Below are positions 1 through 7,060 of a stretch of 14,116 nucleotides of DNA, one piece after another; the stretch's first letter is position 1, and every line of letters starts with the position of its first letter. The notes under the pieces are model-generated. The model was not told the origin of the DNA. It worked only from the letters and a program-made list of their open reading frames with translations, and ran no database searches. Source of the DNA: Dehalococcoidia bacterium (GTDB taxonomy: Bacteria > Chloroflexota > Dehalococcoidia > DSTF01 > JALHUB01); NCBI GenBank assembly GCA_022865685.1, contig JALHUB010000113.1, forward strand, positions 1 to 14,116, in the 5' to 3' direction. Both the position numbers and the translations under genes were made by a program.

Positions 1-488
1 AAGATGATCTCCTTCAGACCGCCGACGCCGCTCTCGCTGTGCGAAAGTACCTCCGCCTTCCAGCCCGTGGCTTCAGCGTAGCGTGTGTACATGCGAAAGA
101 GGTCGGCCGCGAAGAGCGCGGCCTCGTCGCCACCCGTGCCGGCGCGTATCTCGACGATGACGCTTTTCTCGTCGCGCGGGTCCGGCGGCAGGAGGGCGCG
201 ACGGATGTCGTCTTCCAGCCGCTGCCTCTGCTCGCCGAGGCGCTCCATCTCTTCGCGGGCGAGCGCCTCCATCTCGGGGTCATGCGCCTCTTCGAGGACG
301 GCGCGGGCGTCGGCGATGCCCTGCTCCGTCACGAGGTACCGCCGGTACAGGGACACGATATCCCCCAGCGACGCCCGCTCCTTAGCGAGCGCCTGCAGCC
401 TCTCGTAGTCGGAGGTGAGCTCGGGCCGCGCCATCTCGGCGGTCAGCTCTTCGTAGCGGTCGACCAGGGCTTGCAGTCTATTCAGCAT
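1..488 (-). CDS. prfA: Peptide chain release factor 1, N-terminal part (cut by window edge)
   Basis: RF1 recognises UAA and UAG stop codons in the ribosomal A site and triggers release of the finished protein. The first 162 codons are visible, starting at an ATG whose complement is at 486-488 and beginning MLNRLQALVDRYEEL. A long N-terminal helical region (about residues 1-100) is followed by the family hallmark VEIRAGTGGDEAALFAADLF (about 112-131) and then RMYTRYAEATGWKAEVL. These match the RF1/RF2 family closely. The stop-codon-reading and GGQ motifs would lie beyond the window, so the split between RF1 and RF2 rests on the N-terminal wording, which is RF1-like (DPRDEKSVIVEI). A purine-rich GGAAAGAG sits directly before the ATG. 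hisS lies 88 bases upstream on the same strand with a hairpin between them. The gene is intact as far as it can be seen. Confidence 0.93.
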   Translation of the reverse strand, partial: MLNRLQALVDRYEELTAEMARPELTSDYERLQALAKERASLGDIVSLYRRYLVTEQGIADARAVLEEAHDPEMEALAREEMERLGEQRQRLEDDIRRALLPPDPRDEKSVIVEIRAGTGGDEAALFAADLFRMYTRYAEATGWKAEVLSHSESGVGGLKEII

Positions 489-506
489 CTCTTTCCATCC
501 ACAGAG

Positions 507-529
507 AAACCCCGATCGCGTCGGGGCTT
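507..529 (-). terminator. Hairpin between hisS and prfA, likely intrinsic terminator or attenuator
   Basis: Read on the minus strand this is a nine-base-pair stem (AAGCCCCGA pairing with TCGGGGTTT, one G-U pair) around the five-base loop CGCGA. The 3' arm ends in TTT followed by CTCT. It starts 47 bases after the hisS stop and ends 18 bases before the prfA start. Its position and strand fit a rho-independent terminator for hisS, though the U-tract is short, so partial read-through into prfA is likely. No separate prfA promoter was recognised. Confidence 0.6.
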
Positions 530-576
530 CCGGACGGCTCGATCATACCACATGCGGAATGCGCCGTCAGCGGCGA

Positions 577-1836
577 CTAGCGGGTCGTGCCTGTCAGGAA
601 TTGGATGGCCTCTCGTTGCAGAAGCTCCCGCTGGCCGGCGTCGGCCATGTTCCGGAGCTGCACGGTGCCCGCCGCAAGCTCCCGCTCGCCGAGGATCGCG
701 ACCCACGCCGCCCCCAGCGCATTCGCCTGTCGCATCTGCGACTTGAGGCTGCGCTCGCCGGTCGCGACAACCGTCGACACGCCCTCGCGACGCAGCAGGC
801 TCGTCAGCTTGAACGCTTCGACGCGCGCCTCAACCCCCTGGTGCGCGACGTAGACCTGCGGCGTCGTCGCCGTCGGGACGGACGCCTTCTGCTGCCTCAG
901 GTTGAGGACGATGCGCTCGATGCCCGTCGCGAAGCCCGTCGCGGGAGTGGGTTTGCCCCCCAGTTCCTCGATGAGCGCGTCGTAGCGCCCGCCGGCCCCG
1001 ATCGTGCTCTGAGCGCCGCCGCCGCGCGGCTGGACCTCGAAGACGGTGCGCGTGTAATAGTCGAGGCCGCGCACGAGATGCGGCGTCAGCTCGTAGGGGA
1101 TGTCCAGGGCGTCGAGGTAGCGGCGCAGGTCGTCAAAGTTGCGGCGGCAGTCGTCGCAGAGGTAGTCGATGATCGAAGGCGCGGTCGCTATGACCGGCTG
1201 ACAGCTCGCCTGCTTGCAGTCGAGGAGGCGCAGCGGGTTGCGGGCGTAGCGGTCGCGGCAGTCGCGGCAGACGGCGCGCAGGTGTGGCTGGTAGTGGGCG
1301 CGCAACGCCTCCAGGTAGCGCGGGCGGCACGTGCGGTCGCCGATGCTGTTCAGCAGCAGGACGAGGTCGCCCAGACCGAGGTCCGCGTACAGGCGCCACA
1401 GCAGCTCGATGACCTCGGCATCGACGGCGGCGTCGGCGTCGCCTATCGCTTCGCAGCCGAACTGCGTGTGCTGGCGGCGGCGCCCCGCCTGTGGTCGCTC
1501 ATAGCGGAACGTCGGCGAGAGGTAATAGAGGCGGACCGGTTGCGGCAGGTTGCCCATGCCGTGCTGGAGGTAGGCGCGACAGATGCTGGCCGTGCCCTCC
1601 GGCTTGAGGGCCAGGCGCTCGCCGCTGCGGTCCTCGAAGACGTACATCTCCTTGCGCACGACGTCCGATCCCTCGCCGGCGCCGCGCTCGAAGAGGTCGG
1701 CCTGTTCGAAGACCGGCGTGTCGATGCGCGCGTAGCCGAAGAGGCGGCAGAGGCGTTCCGCCGCGTCGATGGCTTCACGCCAGTAGGGCTGCTCGGCGGG
1801 AAGGACGTCGCTGGTGCCGCGTGGTGCGGAGAACAA
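577..1836 (-). CDS. hisS: Histidyl-tRNA synthetase, TTG start
   Basis: This class II aminoacyl-tRNA synthetase charges tRNA-His with histidine using ATP in the cytoplasm; it works as a homodimer. The 419-residue length is normal for bacteria. Visible motifs are the N-terminal APRGTSDVLP (4-13), motif 2 FRYERPQAGRRRQHTQF (110-126), the histidine-binding LVRGLDYYTRT (254-264) and GAGGRYD (280-286), motif 3 ATGFATGIERI (299-309), and a C-terminal anticodon-binding domain from about 325. An insertion at about 186-235 carries three cysteine pairs (C190/C193, C207/C212, C227/C230), in a region that commonly holds cysteines in bacterial HisRS. The start is TTG (complement of 1834-1836): a strong GGGAG lies six bases upstream and an in-frame stop occurs at 1870-1872, so no earlier start is possible. 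It is divergent from rel and followed by prfA. Confidence 0.97.
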   Translation of the reverse strand: MFSAPRGTSDVLPAEQPYWREAIDAAERLCRLFGYARIDTPVFEQADLFERGAGEGSDVVRKEMYVFEDRSGERLALKPEGTASICRAYLQHGMGNLPQPVRLYYLSPTFRYERPQAGRRRQHTQFGCEAIGDADAAVDAEVIELLWRLYADLGLGDLVLLLNSIGDRTCRPRYLEALRAHYQPHLRAVCRDCRDRYARNPLRLLDCKQASCQPVIATAPSIIDYLCDDCRRNFDDLRRYLDALDIPYELTPHLVRGLDYYTRTVFEVQPRGGGAQSTIGAGGRYDALIEELGGKPTPATGFATGIERIVLNLRQQKASVPTATTPQVYVAHQGVEARVEAFKLTSLLRREGVSTVVATGERSLKSQMRQANALGAAWVAILGERELAAGTVQLRNMADAGQRELLQREAIQFLTGTTR

Positions 1837-1842
1837 AGGCAG

Positions 1843-1848
1843 CTCCCT
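1843..1848 (-). promoter_or_regulatory. Shine-Dalgarno site fixing the hisS TTG start
   Basis: The minus-strand sequence AGAGGGAG ends six bases before TTG at 1836. No in-frame ATG exists between the upstream in-frame stop (1870-1872) and the conserved FSAPRGTSD start of the protein, so this site decides the unusual start codon. Confidence 0.75.
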
Positions 1849-1872
1849 CTGCTGAAGGTTGAAGTCGGCTCA

Positions 1873-1902
1873 AGCATAGCGAAGGGGCACGGACGTTGTA
1901 AA
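1873..1902 (-). promoter_or_regulatory. Predicted hisS promoter (sigma-70 type)
   Basis: On the minus strand TTTACA (complement of 1897-1902) and TATGCT (complement of 1873-1878) are separated by 18 bases, five and four matches to the two consensus hexamers. Transcription would begin near 1866, giving a leader of about 30 bases that contains the GGGAG site. Confidence 0.6.
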
Positions 1903-1925
1903 GCTGTGAGTAGGGGCAACGCTCC

Positions 1926-1953
1926 GTAGGGGCGCACGACCGTGCGCCCCTAC
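1926..1953. repeat. Perfect 12-bp inverted repeat (REP-like palindrome) in the hisS-rel gap
   Basis: GTAGGGGCGCAC (1926-1937) and GTGCGCCCCTAC (1942-1953) are exact reverse complements around the loop GACC. A further half-copy, GTAGGGGC, begins at 1910 in the same direction. There is no U-tract in either direction. Palindromes starting with GTAGGGGC are, from memory, frequent dispersed intergenic elements in several high-GC and environmental bacterial genomes, so a dispersed repeat is likelier than a terminator. An operator role between two divergent genes cannot be excluded. Confidence 0.75.
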
Positions 1954-1976
1954 TCGATCACATCCCCCTTCGTCGA

Positions 1977-1998
1977 TATGCTAGAGTAGATGCGGAGG
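1977..1998 (+). promoter_or_regulatory. Possible rel -10 element and ribosome binding site
   Basis: TATGCT at 1977-1982 resembles the -10 hexamer of the divergent hisS promoter, but no good -35 is seen at the right distance (TCGATC at 1954). GGAGG at 1994-1998 is the only Shine-Dalgarno-like sequence ahead of the rel ATG, at a longish 14 bases. No in-frame earlier ATG, GTG or TTG was seen back to about 1977. Confidence 0.35.
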
Positions 1999-2012
1999 TT
2001 CTACGCGCTCCT

Positions 2013-4202
2013 ATGGTCGCCACCGTCGACGAACTCATAAAGAAGGCCCAGACGTACCTGCCGGGCGATAGGACGCACCTCATCGAAGAGGCCTACCGCT
2101 TCGCTGAGGAGTGCCACCGCGACCAGGTGCGCAAGACCGGCGACCCCTACATCACGCACCCTCTCGACACCGCAGCGACAGTCGCGGACCTCCAGCTCGA
2201 CGCCTCGGCCGTTGCTGCCGCCCTCATTCACGACGTCCAGGAGGATTGCGGCGTCTCCAACGCCGAGCTGACCAAGCGCTTCGGTCGCGAGGTCGCGCAC
2301 CTCGTCGACGGCGCCACGAAGCTGGATAGGATTGCCTGGAAGGCGCCCGAAGAGGCCGTCCGCGACCGGGCGGCGCAGTCGGAGAACCTGCGCAAGATGT
2401 TCCTGGCGATGGCCCGTGACGTGCGCGTCGTCATCATCAAGCTGGCCGACCGCCTCCACAACATGCGCACGCTCTACGCCCTCGCGCCGGAGAAGCAGCA
2501 GCTAGTCGCGCAGGAGACGATGGAGATCTACGCGCCGCTGGCCAGCCGCCTCGGCATCTGGCAGATCGGCCGCGAGCTGGAGGACCTCTCTTTCCGGTAC
2601 TTGAGCCCGGAGCGCTATCGCCAGATCGCCAATCTGCTGGCCTCGAGCCGCGCCGCTCGCGAGAAGTACATAGCGCAGGTCGAGAGCATTCTGCGCAAGG
2701 AGCTGGACAAGAACGGCATCCACGCCGAGGTACAGGGCCGCGCCAAACACCTCTACAGCATCAATCAGAAGATGGAGAAGTACGCCGCCCAGGGGAAGAC
2801 GTTCAACGATCTGTACGACCTGCTGGCCCTCCGCTTGCTCGTCGAGACGGAAGCCGACTGCTACCGGGCACTCGGCGTCGTCCACAACCTCTGGCGGCCT
2901 ATTCCCGGCCAGTTCGACGATTACATCGCCAACCCGAGGGAAGGCGTCTACCGCTCGCTCCACACGACGGTTCTCTGCCTGGGCGCGCGCGCCCTTGAGG
3001 TGCAGATCCGCACCCATGAGATGCACCATCTGGCCGAGTACGGCGTCGCCGCCCACTGGCGCTACAAGGAGGGCGGCAAGCGCGACCATCGCTTCGAGGA
3101 GCGCGTGTCCTGGCTGCGACAACTTCTCGAATGGCAGCGAGACATGGCCGCCGCCGACGACTTCGTCGAGCTGGTGAAGACCGACCTCTTCCAGGATCAG
3201 GTCTTCGTCTACACGCCGAAGGGCGAAGTGAAGGACCTGCCCGTCCATTCCACGCCCATCGACTTCGCATACCGCATCCACACCGACATCGGTCACCGCT
3301 GCATCGGCGCGCGTGTCAACGGCCGTCTCGTCCCGCTCAACTACCAGCTTCAGAACGGCGACATGGTCGAAGTCCTGACGAGCAAGGCGCCGCGCGGGCC
3401 CTCCCGCGACTGGCTCAACGCCGACCTCGGCTACGTGATGACCAGTCACGCCCGGGAGAAGATTCGCGCCTGGTTCAAGCTACAGGAGCGCGCCGCCAAC
3501 GTCGAGCGCGGCCGCGACCTGCTGCACAAGGAGCTGCGCCGTCTCGGCCTCAGCCTCGCCGACTGCCAGGACCTGCTGCTGCGCTCTTTCAAGTTCGAGG
3601 AGATGGACGAGTTCCTGGCGGCGCTCGGCTACGGCGGCATCAGCCTGCACCAGATCGCGACGAAGCTCGCACCCCTCGTCCAGCCGCAGGCAGGGATAGA
3701 GGAGCTGGCAATCGCGGCGCCGCAGAGGGCTGTCTACACCGCAGACGTCGAGGTGCTCGGCAGCGGCGATCTACTGACCCAACTCGCCCGCTGCTGCAAC
3801 CCCGTGCCCGGCGACCCCATTGTCGGCTACGTGACACGCAGCCGCGGCGTGACGGTGCACCGGCGCGACTGCGGGAACGTCCTGCGCGAGGACGAGAAGG
3901 AGCGCCTGGTCGAAGTCGAGTGGGGGCAACGAGGGCAGCTATACCCGGTCGCGGTGCGAATCGAGGCGTGGGATCGCGTCGGGCTCATCCGCGACATCGG
4001 CAGCATCGTCGCCGAGGAGAAGGTGAACATGGCAGCGGTGCGCACCCAGGAGCACAGCGACCAAACCGTCAGCGTCTTCCTGACGCTCCTCACCGCCGGC
4101 GTCGACCAACTCACGCGGCTCCTGAGCAAGCTGGAAGCCGTGCGTGGCGTCTTCTCCGTCGACCGTCACATCGAGGGCGCCGACCGCCAGGCGAGAGCGT
4201 AG
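2013..4202 (+). CDS. rel: Bifunctional (p)ppGpp synthetase/hydrolase, Rel/SpoT family
   Basis: The enzyme makes and degrades (p)ppGpp, the stringent-response alarmone, in contact with the ribosome. At 729 residues it has the full long-RSH layout. The HD hydrolase domain (about 20-190) keeps its metal and catalytic residues H35, H73-D74, E77-D78 and D146, so hydrolysis should be active. The synthetase domain (about 235-350) has D269, the GVYRSLH loop (311-317) and E329 in LEVQIRT, so synthesis should be active too. TGS follows at about 392-457, then a helical region, the ACC-containing zinc-finger/RIS segment (ARCCNPVPGD, 592-601; later C620) and a C-terminal ACT domain (about 645-720). The regulatory synthetase motif reads QFDD (300-303), closer to the acidic EXDD of monofunctional RelA than to the RXKD usual in bifunctional enzymes. 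A 53-codon gene follows 33 bases downstream. Confidence 0.96.
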   Translation: MVATVDELIKKAQTYLPGDRTHLIEEAYRFAEECHRDQVRKTGDPYITHPLDTAATVADLQLDASAVAAALIHDVQEDCGVSNAELTKRFGREVAHLVDGATKLDRIAWKAPEEAVRDRAAQSENLRKMFLAMARDVRVVIIKLADRLHNMRTLYALAPEKQQLVAQETMEIYAPLASRLGIWQIGRELEDLSFRYLSPERYRQIANLLASSRAAREKYIAQVESILRKELDKNGIHAEVQGRAKHLYSINQKMEKYAAQGKTFNDLYDLLALRLLVETEADCYRALGVVHNLWRPIPGQFDDYIANPREGVYRSLHTTVLCLGARALEVQIRTHEMHHLAEYGVAAHWRYKEGGKRDHRFEERVSWLRQLLEWQRDMAAADDFVELVKTDLFQDQVFVYTPKGEVKDLPVHSTPIDFAYRIHTDIGHRCIGARVNGRLVPLNYQLQNGDMVEVLTSKAPRGPSRDWLNADLGYVMTSHAREKIRAWFKLQERAANVERGRDLLHKELRRLGLSLADCQDLLLRSFKFEEMDEFLAALGYGGISLHQIATKLAPLVQPQAGIEELAIAAPQRAVYTADVEVLGSGDLLTQLARCCNPVPGDPIVGYVTRSRGVTVHRRDCGNVLREDEKERLVEVEWGQRGQLYPVAVRIEAWDRVGLIRDIGSIVAEEKVNMAAVRTQEHSDQTVSVFLTLLTAGVDQLTRLLSKLEAVRGVFSVDRHIEGADRQARA

Positions 4203-4224
4203 CCGGCCGGGCGCGATACGCGAA

Positions 4225-4230
4225 GGGAGG
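4225..4230 (+). promoter_or_regulatory. Strong ribosome binding site of the small membrane protein gene
   Basis: GGGAGG, inside AAGGGAGGTG, lies five bases before ATG at 4236. It is the best Shine-Dalgarno match in the window and is the main evidence that the short reading frame is translated. Confidence 0.75.
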
Positions 4231-4235
4231 TGCGT

Positions 4236-4397
4236 ATGCAAAACATATTCCTCGTGACGCTGACGATACTCGTCGGTCTTCTTTGGGCCGGCACCATAGA
4301 CGCCGAGATGAAGTGGACCGCGACGATGTTTGGACTCGCGCTCATGGCCCTCATCTTTTCCACCGGCATGCAGGCCCGTCCGCACAAGCACCGCTGA
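4236..4397 (+). CDS. Small two-helix membrane protein, 53 residues, function unknown
   Basis: The frame runs from ATG at 4236 to TGA at 4395-4397 and begins MQNIFLVTLTILVGLLWAGT. Two hydrophobic stretches, about residues 4-20 and 28-44, are joined by a short charged turn (IDAEMKW) and followed by a basic tail (QARPHKHR). This predicts an inner-membrane hairpin with the basic C-terminal tail, and hence by parity the N terminus, in the cytoplasm. The gene starts 33 bases after the rel stop on the same strand, so it is probably co-transcribed with rel; no promoter or terminator was seen in the gap. I recognise no family. The strong GGGAGG site, the coherent membrane pattern and the position behind rel argue that it is real although it is below usual length cut-offs. 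Any link with stringent control is inference only. Confidence 0.72.
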   Translation: MQNIFLVTLTILVGLLWAGTIDAEMKWTATMFGLALMALIFSTGMQARPHKHR

Positions 4398-4421
4398 CTT
4401 CGACTCACACGGGAGACCGTA

Positions 4422-4443
4422 GCCGAGACTTTCCAGTCTCGGC
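4422..4443. terminator. Hairpin 1 of the convergent rel/pheT intergenic region
   Basis: GCCGAGACT (4422-4430) and AGTCTCGGC (4435-4443) form a perfect nine-base-pair stem. The loop is TTCC on the plus strand and GGAA, a GNRA-type tetraloop, on the minus strand. There is no U-tract either way. It lies 24 bases after the small membrane protein gene and could end or protect transcripts from either side. Confidence 0.5.
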
Positions 4444-4459
4444 GTGCGTTCCGATCGAG

Positions 4460-4484
4460 GAGGCGGGCAAGACCCGTCCGCCTC
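4460..4484. repeat. Hairpin 2 of the convergent region
   Basis: GAGGCGG (4460-4466) pairs with CCGCCTC (4478-4484), with an inner GGG/CCC pairing around CAAGA also possible. A competing stem can form between GGCGGGC (4462-4468) and GCCCGCC at about 4493-4499. With hairpin 1 and a weak stem at 4514-4529 overlapping the pheT stop, it fills the 131-base gap between convergent genes; nothing coding was seen there. A bidirectional termination zone or a dispersed palindromic repeat are both possible. Confidence 0.45.
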
Positions 4485-4528
4485 TGGAGGAAGCCCGCCC
4501 TAAGTGCCATAGCGGAGATTGGGATTTC

Positions 4529-6928
4529 CTAGGATCGCAGCGTAGCGTCTATCTCGTGCTTCAGGCGCTCCACAATGCCGCGTTGTGCCCGCGCCACCTC
4601 TTCGTCCGTAAGCGAGTGCCCTGAGGACTGGTACGTTATCGAGAAGGCCAGCGACTTCTTCCCCGCGCCGACCTGCTCGCCGGTGTAGCAGTCGAACAGG
4701 CGCGCCTCACGCACCAGCGGCGCCTTCTCGATGATCGCCTTGATGTGCCCCGCCGTCACGCCCTCGTCGACGATCAGCGCTATGTCCTGCACGACCGGCG
4801 GGAAACGCGATACCGGCTCGTAGCGGCGAGGCCCGCGCACAAACGGCAGCAGGCGGTCGAGCACCATCTCGAACACGTAGGCGTCGCCGTCGACGTCGAA
4901 GGCGGCGGCGACGCGCGGATGCGCCTGCCCGATGACCGCGACGGTCTCCCCTTCGACCCGCACCTCCGCCGACCGTCCGGGCACCATGCCGAAGACGTCC
5001 GCTTGCGCGAATTCCGCCTCGACACCCATGCCCGCGAACAGCGCCTCCAGATAACCCTTCGCGTCATAGAGGTCGACGGCTTCCTCCATGGGATGGCCCC
5101 ATCGGTCCTCGTGCCAACCGCTGATAACTCCCGTCACGTGCTCCTCCTCCAGCGGCAGGTCGGAGCCGCGCGGCAGGTAGGCGCGCGCCGCCTCGAAGAG
5201 CGCCACTTCGCCCTCGCTGTAGCGCAGGTTGGCGGCCAGGCTCTGGAGGACGCTCGCGCGCAGCGTCGTTCGCAGGTACTCGTGCTGGCTGCTGAGGCTG
5301 TTGACGACCCGTAGCGGTGGCTGCTCGGAGAGTAGCTCCGGCGGTACCACCTGCTCCAGCGCTTCCAGCGTGGTCAGGGAGTAGTTGATGACCTCCTGCA
5401 TGCCCGCCGCCGCGAGCAGGTCGCGGGCGCGCTCGCGCAGGTCGCGCAGAGGCTGCGGAATGATCGACGGTATCTCGCCGCGGAGGTTCGTGACCGGCAG
5501 CTCGTCGTAGCCGACCATCCGCGCCACCTCTTCCGCCACGTCGTCGGCGATGCGCACGTCCATCCGCCAGTAGGGAACGGTAACCAGATAATCGGGCTCA
5601 TGCCAGCCGCAACCGAACTCCAGCCCTTCCAGCACGCTGCGCACCTTCGGCGTTGGCAGGTCGAGCCCCAGGATCGTCTGCAGCCGACGCCGCGGCACCT
5701 GGACCACGACCGGCTGTGCCTTTCGCGGGTAGACGTCGACGACGCCCGTAGCGGCGCGGCCGCCTGCCAGCTCCACTAGCAGCTTCGTCGCCCGTCTCGC
5801 CGCGACAATCGAAAGCTCCGGGCTCAACCCCTTCTCGAATCGGCTTGAAGCCTCACTGCGCGCCTTGAGACGCGTGCTCGTGCGCCGGATGCTCGCCGAG
5901 TTGAAGTTCGCCGACTCCAGCAGGATGGTGCGCGTGTCCTCTCGAACCTCGCTGTTTGCGCCGCCCATAACGCCGGCCAGCGCGACCGCGTCCGACGCAT
6001 TTGCGATGACCAGCATGTCCGGCTCCAGCTCGTGGTCGACGCCGTCGAGCGTCGTCATCTTCTCGCCCGGCCGCGCCCGTCGCACGACTATCTTGCCGCC
6101 GCCGAGCAGCATGAAGTCGAAGGCGTGCAGCGGCTGCCCCAGCTCCAGCATCACGTAGTTCGTGATATCGACGATGTTGTTGATGGGGCGCTGGCCGGCG
6201 GCGATCAACCGCTCCTGCATCCACGGCGGCGAGTCGCCCAGCTTCACATCGTCGATTAGTGTGGCGACGTAGCGCGAACAGAGGTCGTCGTCCGCTATCT
6301 CGACGCTGACGCGCTCCGCGATGCGTCCGCCCGCTTCCTCGTACGTGCCGTCCGGGTAGCGGACCTTCTTGCCGGTCAGTGCCGCCACCTCGCGCGCAAT
6401 GCCGACCATCGACAGGCAGTCGCCGCGGTTCGGCGTCACGCTAATGTCGAAGATGCTGTCGCCCATATACTCCTGGAGCGGCATGCCCACCGGCGCGTCT
6501 TCGTCCAGCACCAGGATGCCGACGTGCTCGTCGGACATGCCGAGCTCTCGCTCGGACAGGACCATGCCCGCCGATTCGACGCCGCGGATGCGCGCCGGCG
6601 TCAGTTCTACGGCCTCGCGCGTGTTGGGGTTGATGATGTGGGCGCCGACGCGTCCGAAGGCGATCTTCTGGCCCTCCGCCACGTTCGGAGCGCCACAGAC
6701 GACGGTCATCTGCTCGCCGCCGAGGTCCACGGTCGCCAGCTTGAGGCGGTCGGCATTCGGGTGCGGCTCGACCTTCGTGACCAGACCCACGCATATGCCT
6801 TCCCACTCGCCGCCCATGCGCTCGATGCTGTCCACGCCCAGGCCGGCCATAGTCAAACGATGAGCCAACTCTCTCGGCGGCAGGTCGATATCGACATACT
6901 CGGCAAGCCAGCGCAGCGACACTCTCAT
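4529..6928 (-). CDS. pheT: Phenylalanyl-tRNA synthetase beta subunit
   Basis: PheT pairs with PheS as an alpha2-beta2 enzyme that charges tRNA-Phe with phenylalanine in the cytoplasm; the beta subunit binds tRNA and carries the editing site. The 799 residues match the family's usual length. Visible parts are the B1 start MRVSLRWLAEYVDIDLPP, the EMAP/OB-type tRNA-binding domain (about 41-150), FDISVTPNRGDCLSMVGIAR (160-179), the B3/B4 editing domain (about 210-380, with GQPLHAFD 264-271), B5 (about 405-475, PYWRMDVRIADDVAEEVAR), a catalytic-like core (about 480-690) and a C-terminal anticodon-binding FDX-ACB domain (about 706-799). The chosen ATG (complement of 6926-6928) matches the conserved N terminus. 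It overlaps the stop of the upstream 42-residue frame as ATGA, so translation is probably coupled. A second, diverged copy of its first 21 codons lies upstream. Ribosome binding site is weak (AAAGAGACGCC). Confidence 0.96.
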   Translation of the reverse strand: MRVSLRWLAEYVDIDLPPRELAHRLTMAGLGVDSIERMGGEWEGICVGLVTKVEPHPNADRLKLATVDLGGEQMTVVCGAPNVAEGQKIAFGRVGAHIINPNTREAVELTPARIRGVESAGMVLSERELGMSDEHVGILVLDEDAPVGMPLQEYMGDSIFDISVTPNRGDCLSMVGIAREVAALTGKKVRYPDGTYEEAGGRIAERVSVEIADDDLCSRYVATLIDDVKLGDSPPWMQERLIAAGQRPINNIVDITNYVMLELGQPLHAFDFMLLGGGKIVVRRARPGEKMTTLDGVDHELEPDMLVIANASDAVALAGVMGGANSEVREDTRTILLESANFNSASIRRTSTRLKARSEASSRFEKGLSPELSIVAARRATKLLVELAGGRAATGVVDVYPRKAQPVVVQVPRRRLQTILGLDLPTPKVRSVLEGLEFGCGWHEPDYLVTVPYWRMDVRIADDVAEEVARMVGYDELPVTNLRGEIPSIIPQPLRDLRERARDLLAAAGMQEVINYSLTTLEALEQVVPPELLSEQPPLRVVNSLSSQHEYLRTTLRASVLQSLAANLRYSEGEVALFEAARAYLPRGSDLPLEEEHVTGVISGWHEDRWGHPMEEAVDLYDAKGYLEALFAGMGVEAEFAQADVFGMVPGRSAEVRVEGETVAVIGQAHPRVAAAFDVDGDAYVFEMVLDRLLPFVRGPRRYEPVSRFPPVVQDIALIVDEGVTAGHIKAIIEKAPLVREARLFDCYTGEQVGAGKKSLAFSITYQSSGHSLTDEEVARAQRGIVERLKHEIDATLRS

Positions 6929-7053
6929 GGCGTCTCTTTGTCCATTCCCTTCGACATGCCCCAGCCTTCAGGCTGGGGTGTCGTAAACACCAGCTCCTTC
7001 GGCGGGAGGTCAATATCGACGTAGTCAGCGAGCCAACGAAGCGATACTCTCAT
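6925..7053 (-). pseudogene. Truncated extra copy of the pheT start, 42 codons, overlapping pheT
   Basis: The frame starts at ATG (complement of 7051-7053), seven bases after the pheS stop, and ends in TGA that overlaps the pheT ATG as ATGA. Its first 21 residues match pheT residues 1-21 except D for E at 10 and K for R at 19. At DNA level 12 of 63 bases differ, and nine of the 11 changed codons are synonymous. The match stops abruptly, and the remaining 21 residues (VFTTPQPEGWGMSKG...) are encoded by a palindromic element and its flank. The fragment sits where pheT normally starts after pheS, so it looks like the stump of an older pheT allele, with the working pheT joined behind it. It could instead be a short coupling peptide, or a strain chimera made during assembly. 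Confidence 0.75.
6952..6983. repeat. Palindromic element inside the duplicated pheT start
   Basis: CCCCAGCC (6959-6966) and GGCTGGGG (6971-6978) are exact reverse complements around TTCA. CGACA (6952-6956) and TGTCG (6979-6983) extend the stem past a two-base bulge. There is no run of T on either side, so it is unlikely to be a strong terminator, and it sits within a transcribed pheS-pheT unit. Such compact palindromes are typical of dispersed REP-like elements. It lies at the point where the duplicated pheT copy loses similarity to pheT. Confidence 0.75.
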
Positions 7054-7060
7054 GGTGCTC

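Noticed and set aside
559..1929. A 456-codon plus-strand reading frame over hisS
   Set aside because: It is antisense to hisS, has a low-complexity Arg/Ala/Val-rich translation and no family similarity; it is a by-product of GC-rich codon bias.
3131..4624. A 497-codon plus-strand frame over the end of rel and beyond
   Set aside because: It runs out of frame through conserved rel domains, is Arg/Pro-rich, and crosses the convergent hairpin region into pheT antisense.
6925..7053. Programmed frameshift joining the 42-codon frame to pheT
   Set aside because: Both copies encode the same N terminus, so fusion would give a doubled start; no slippery sequence was seen.
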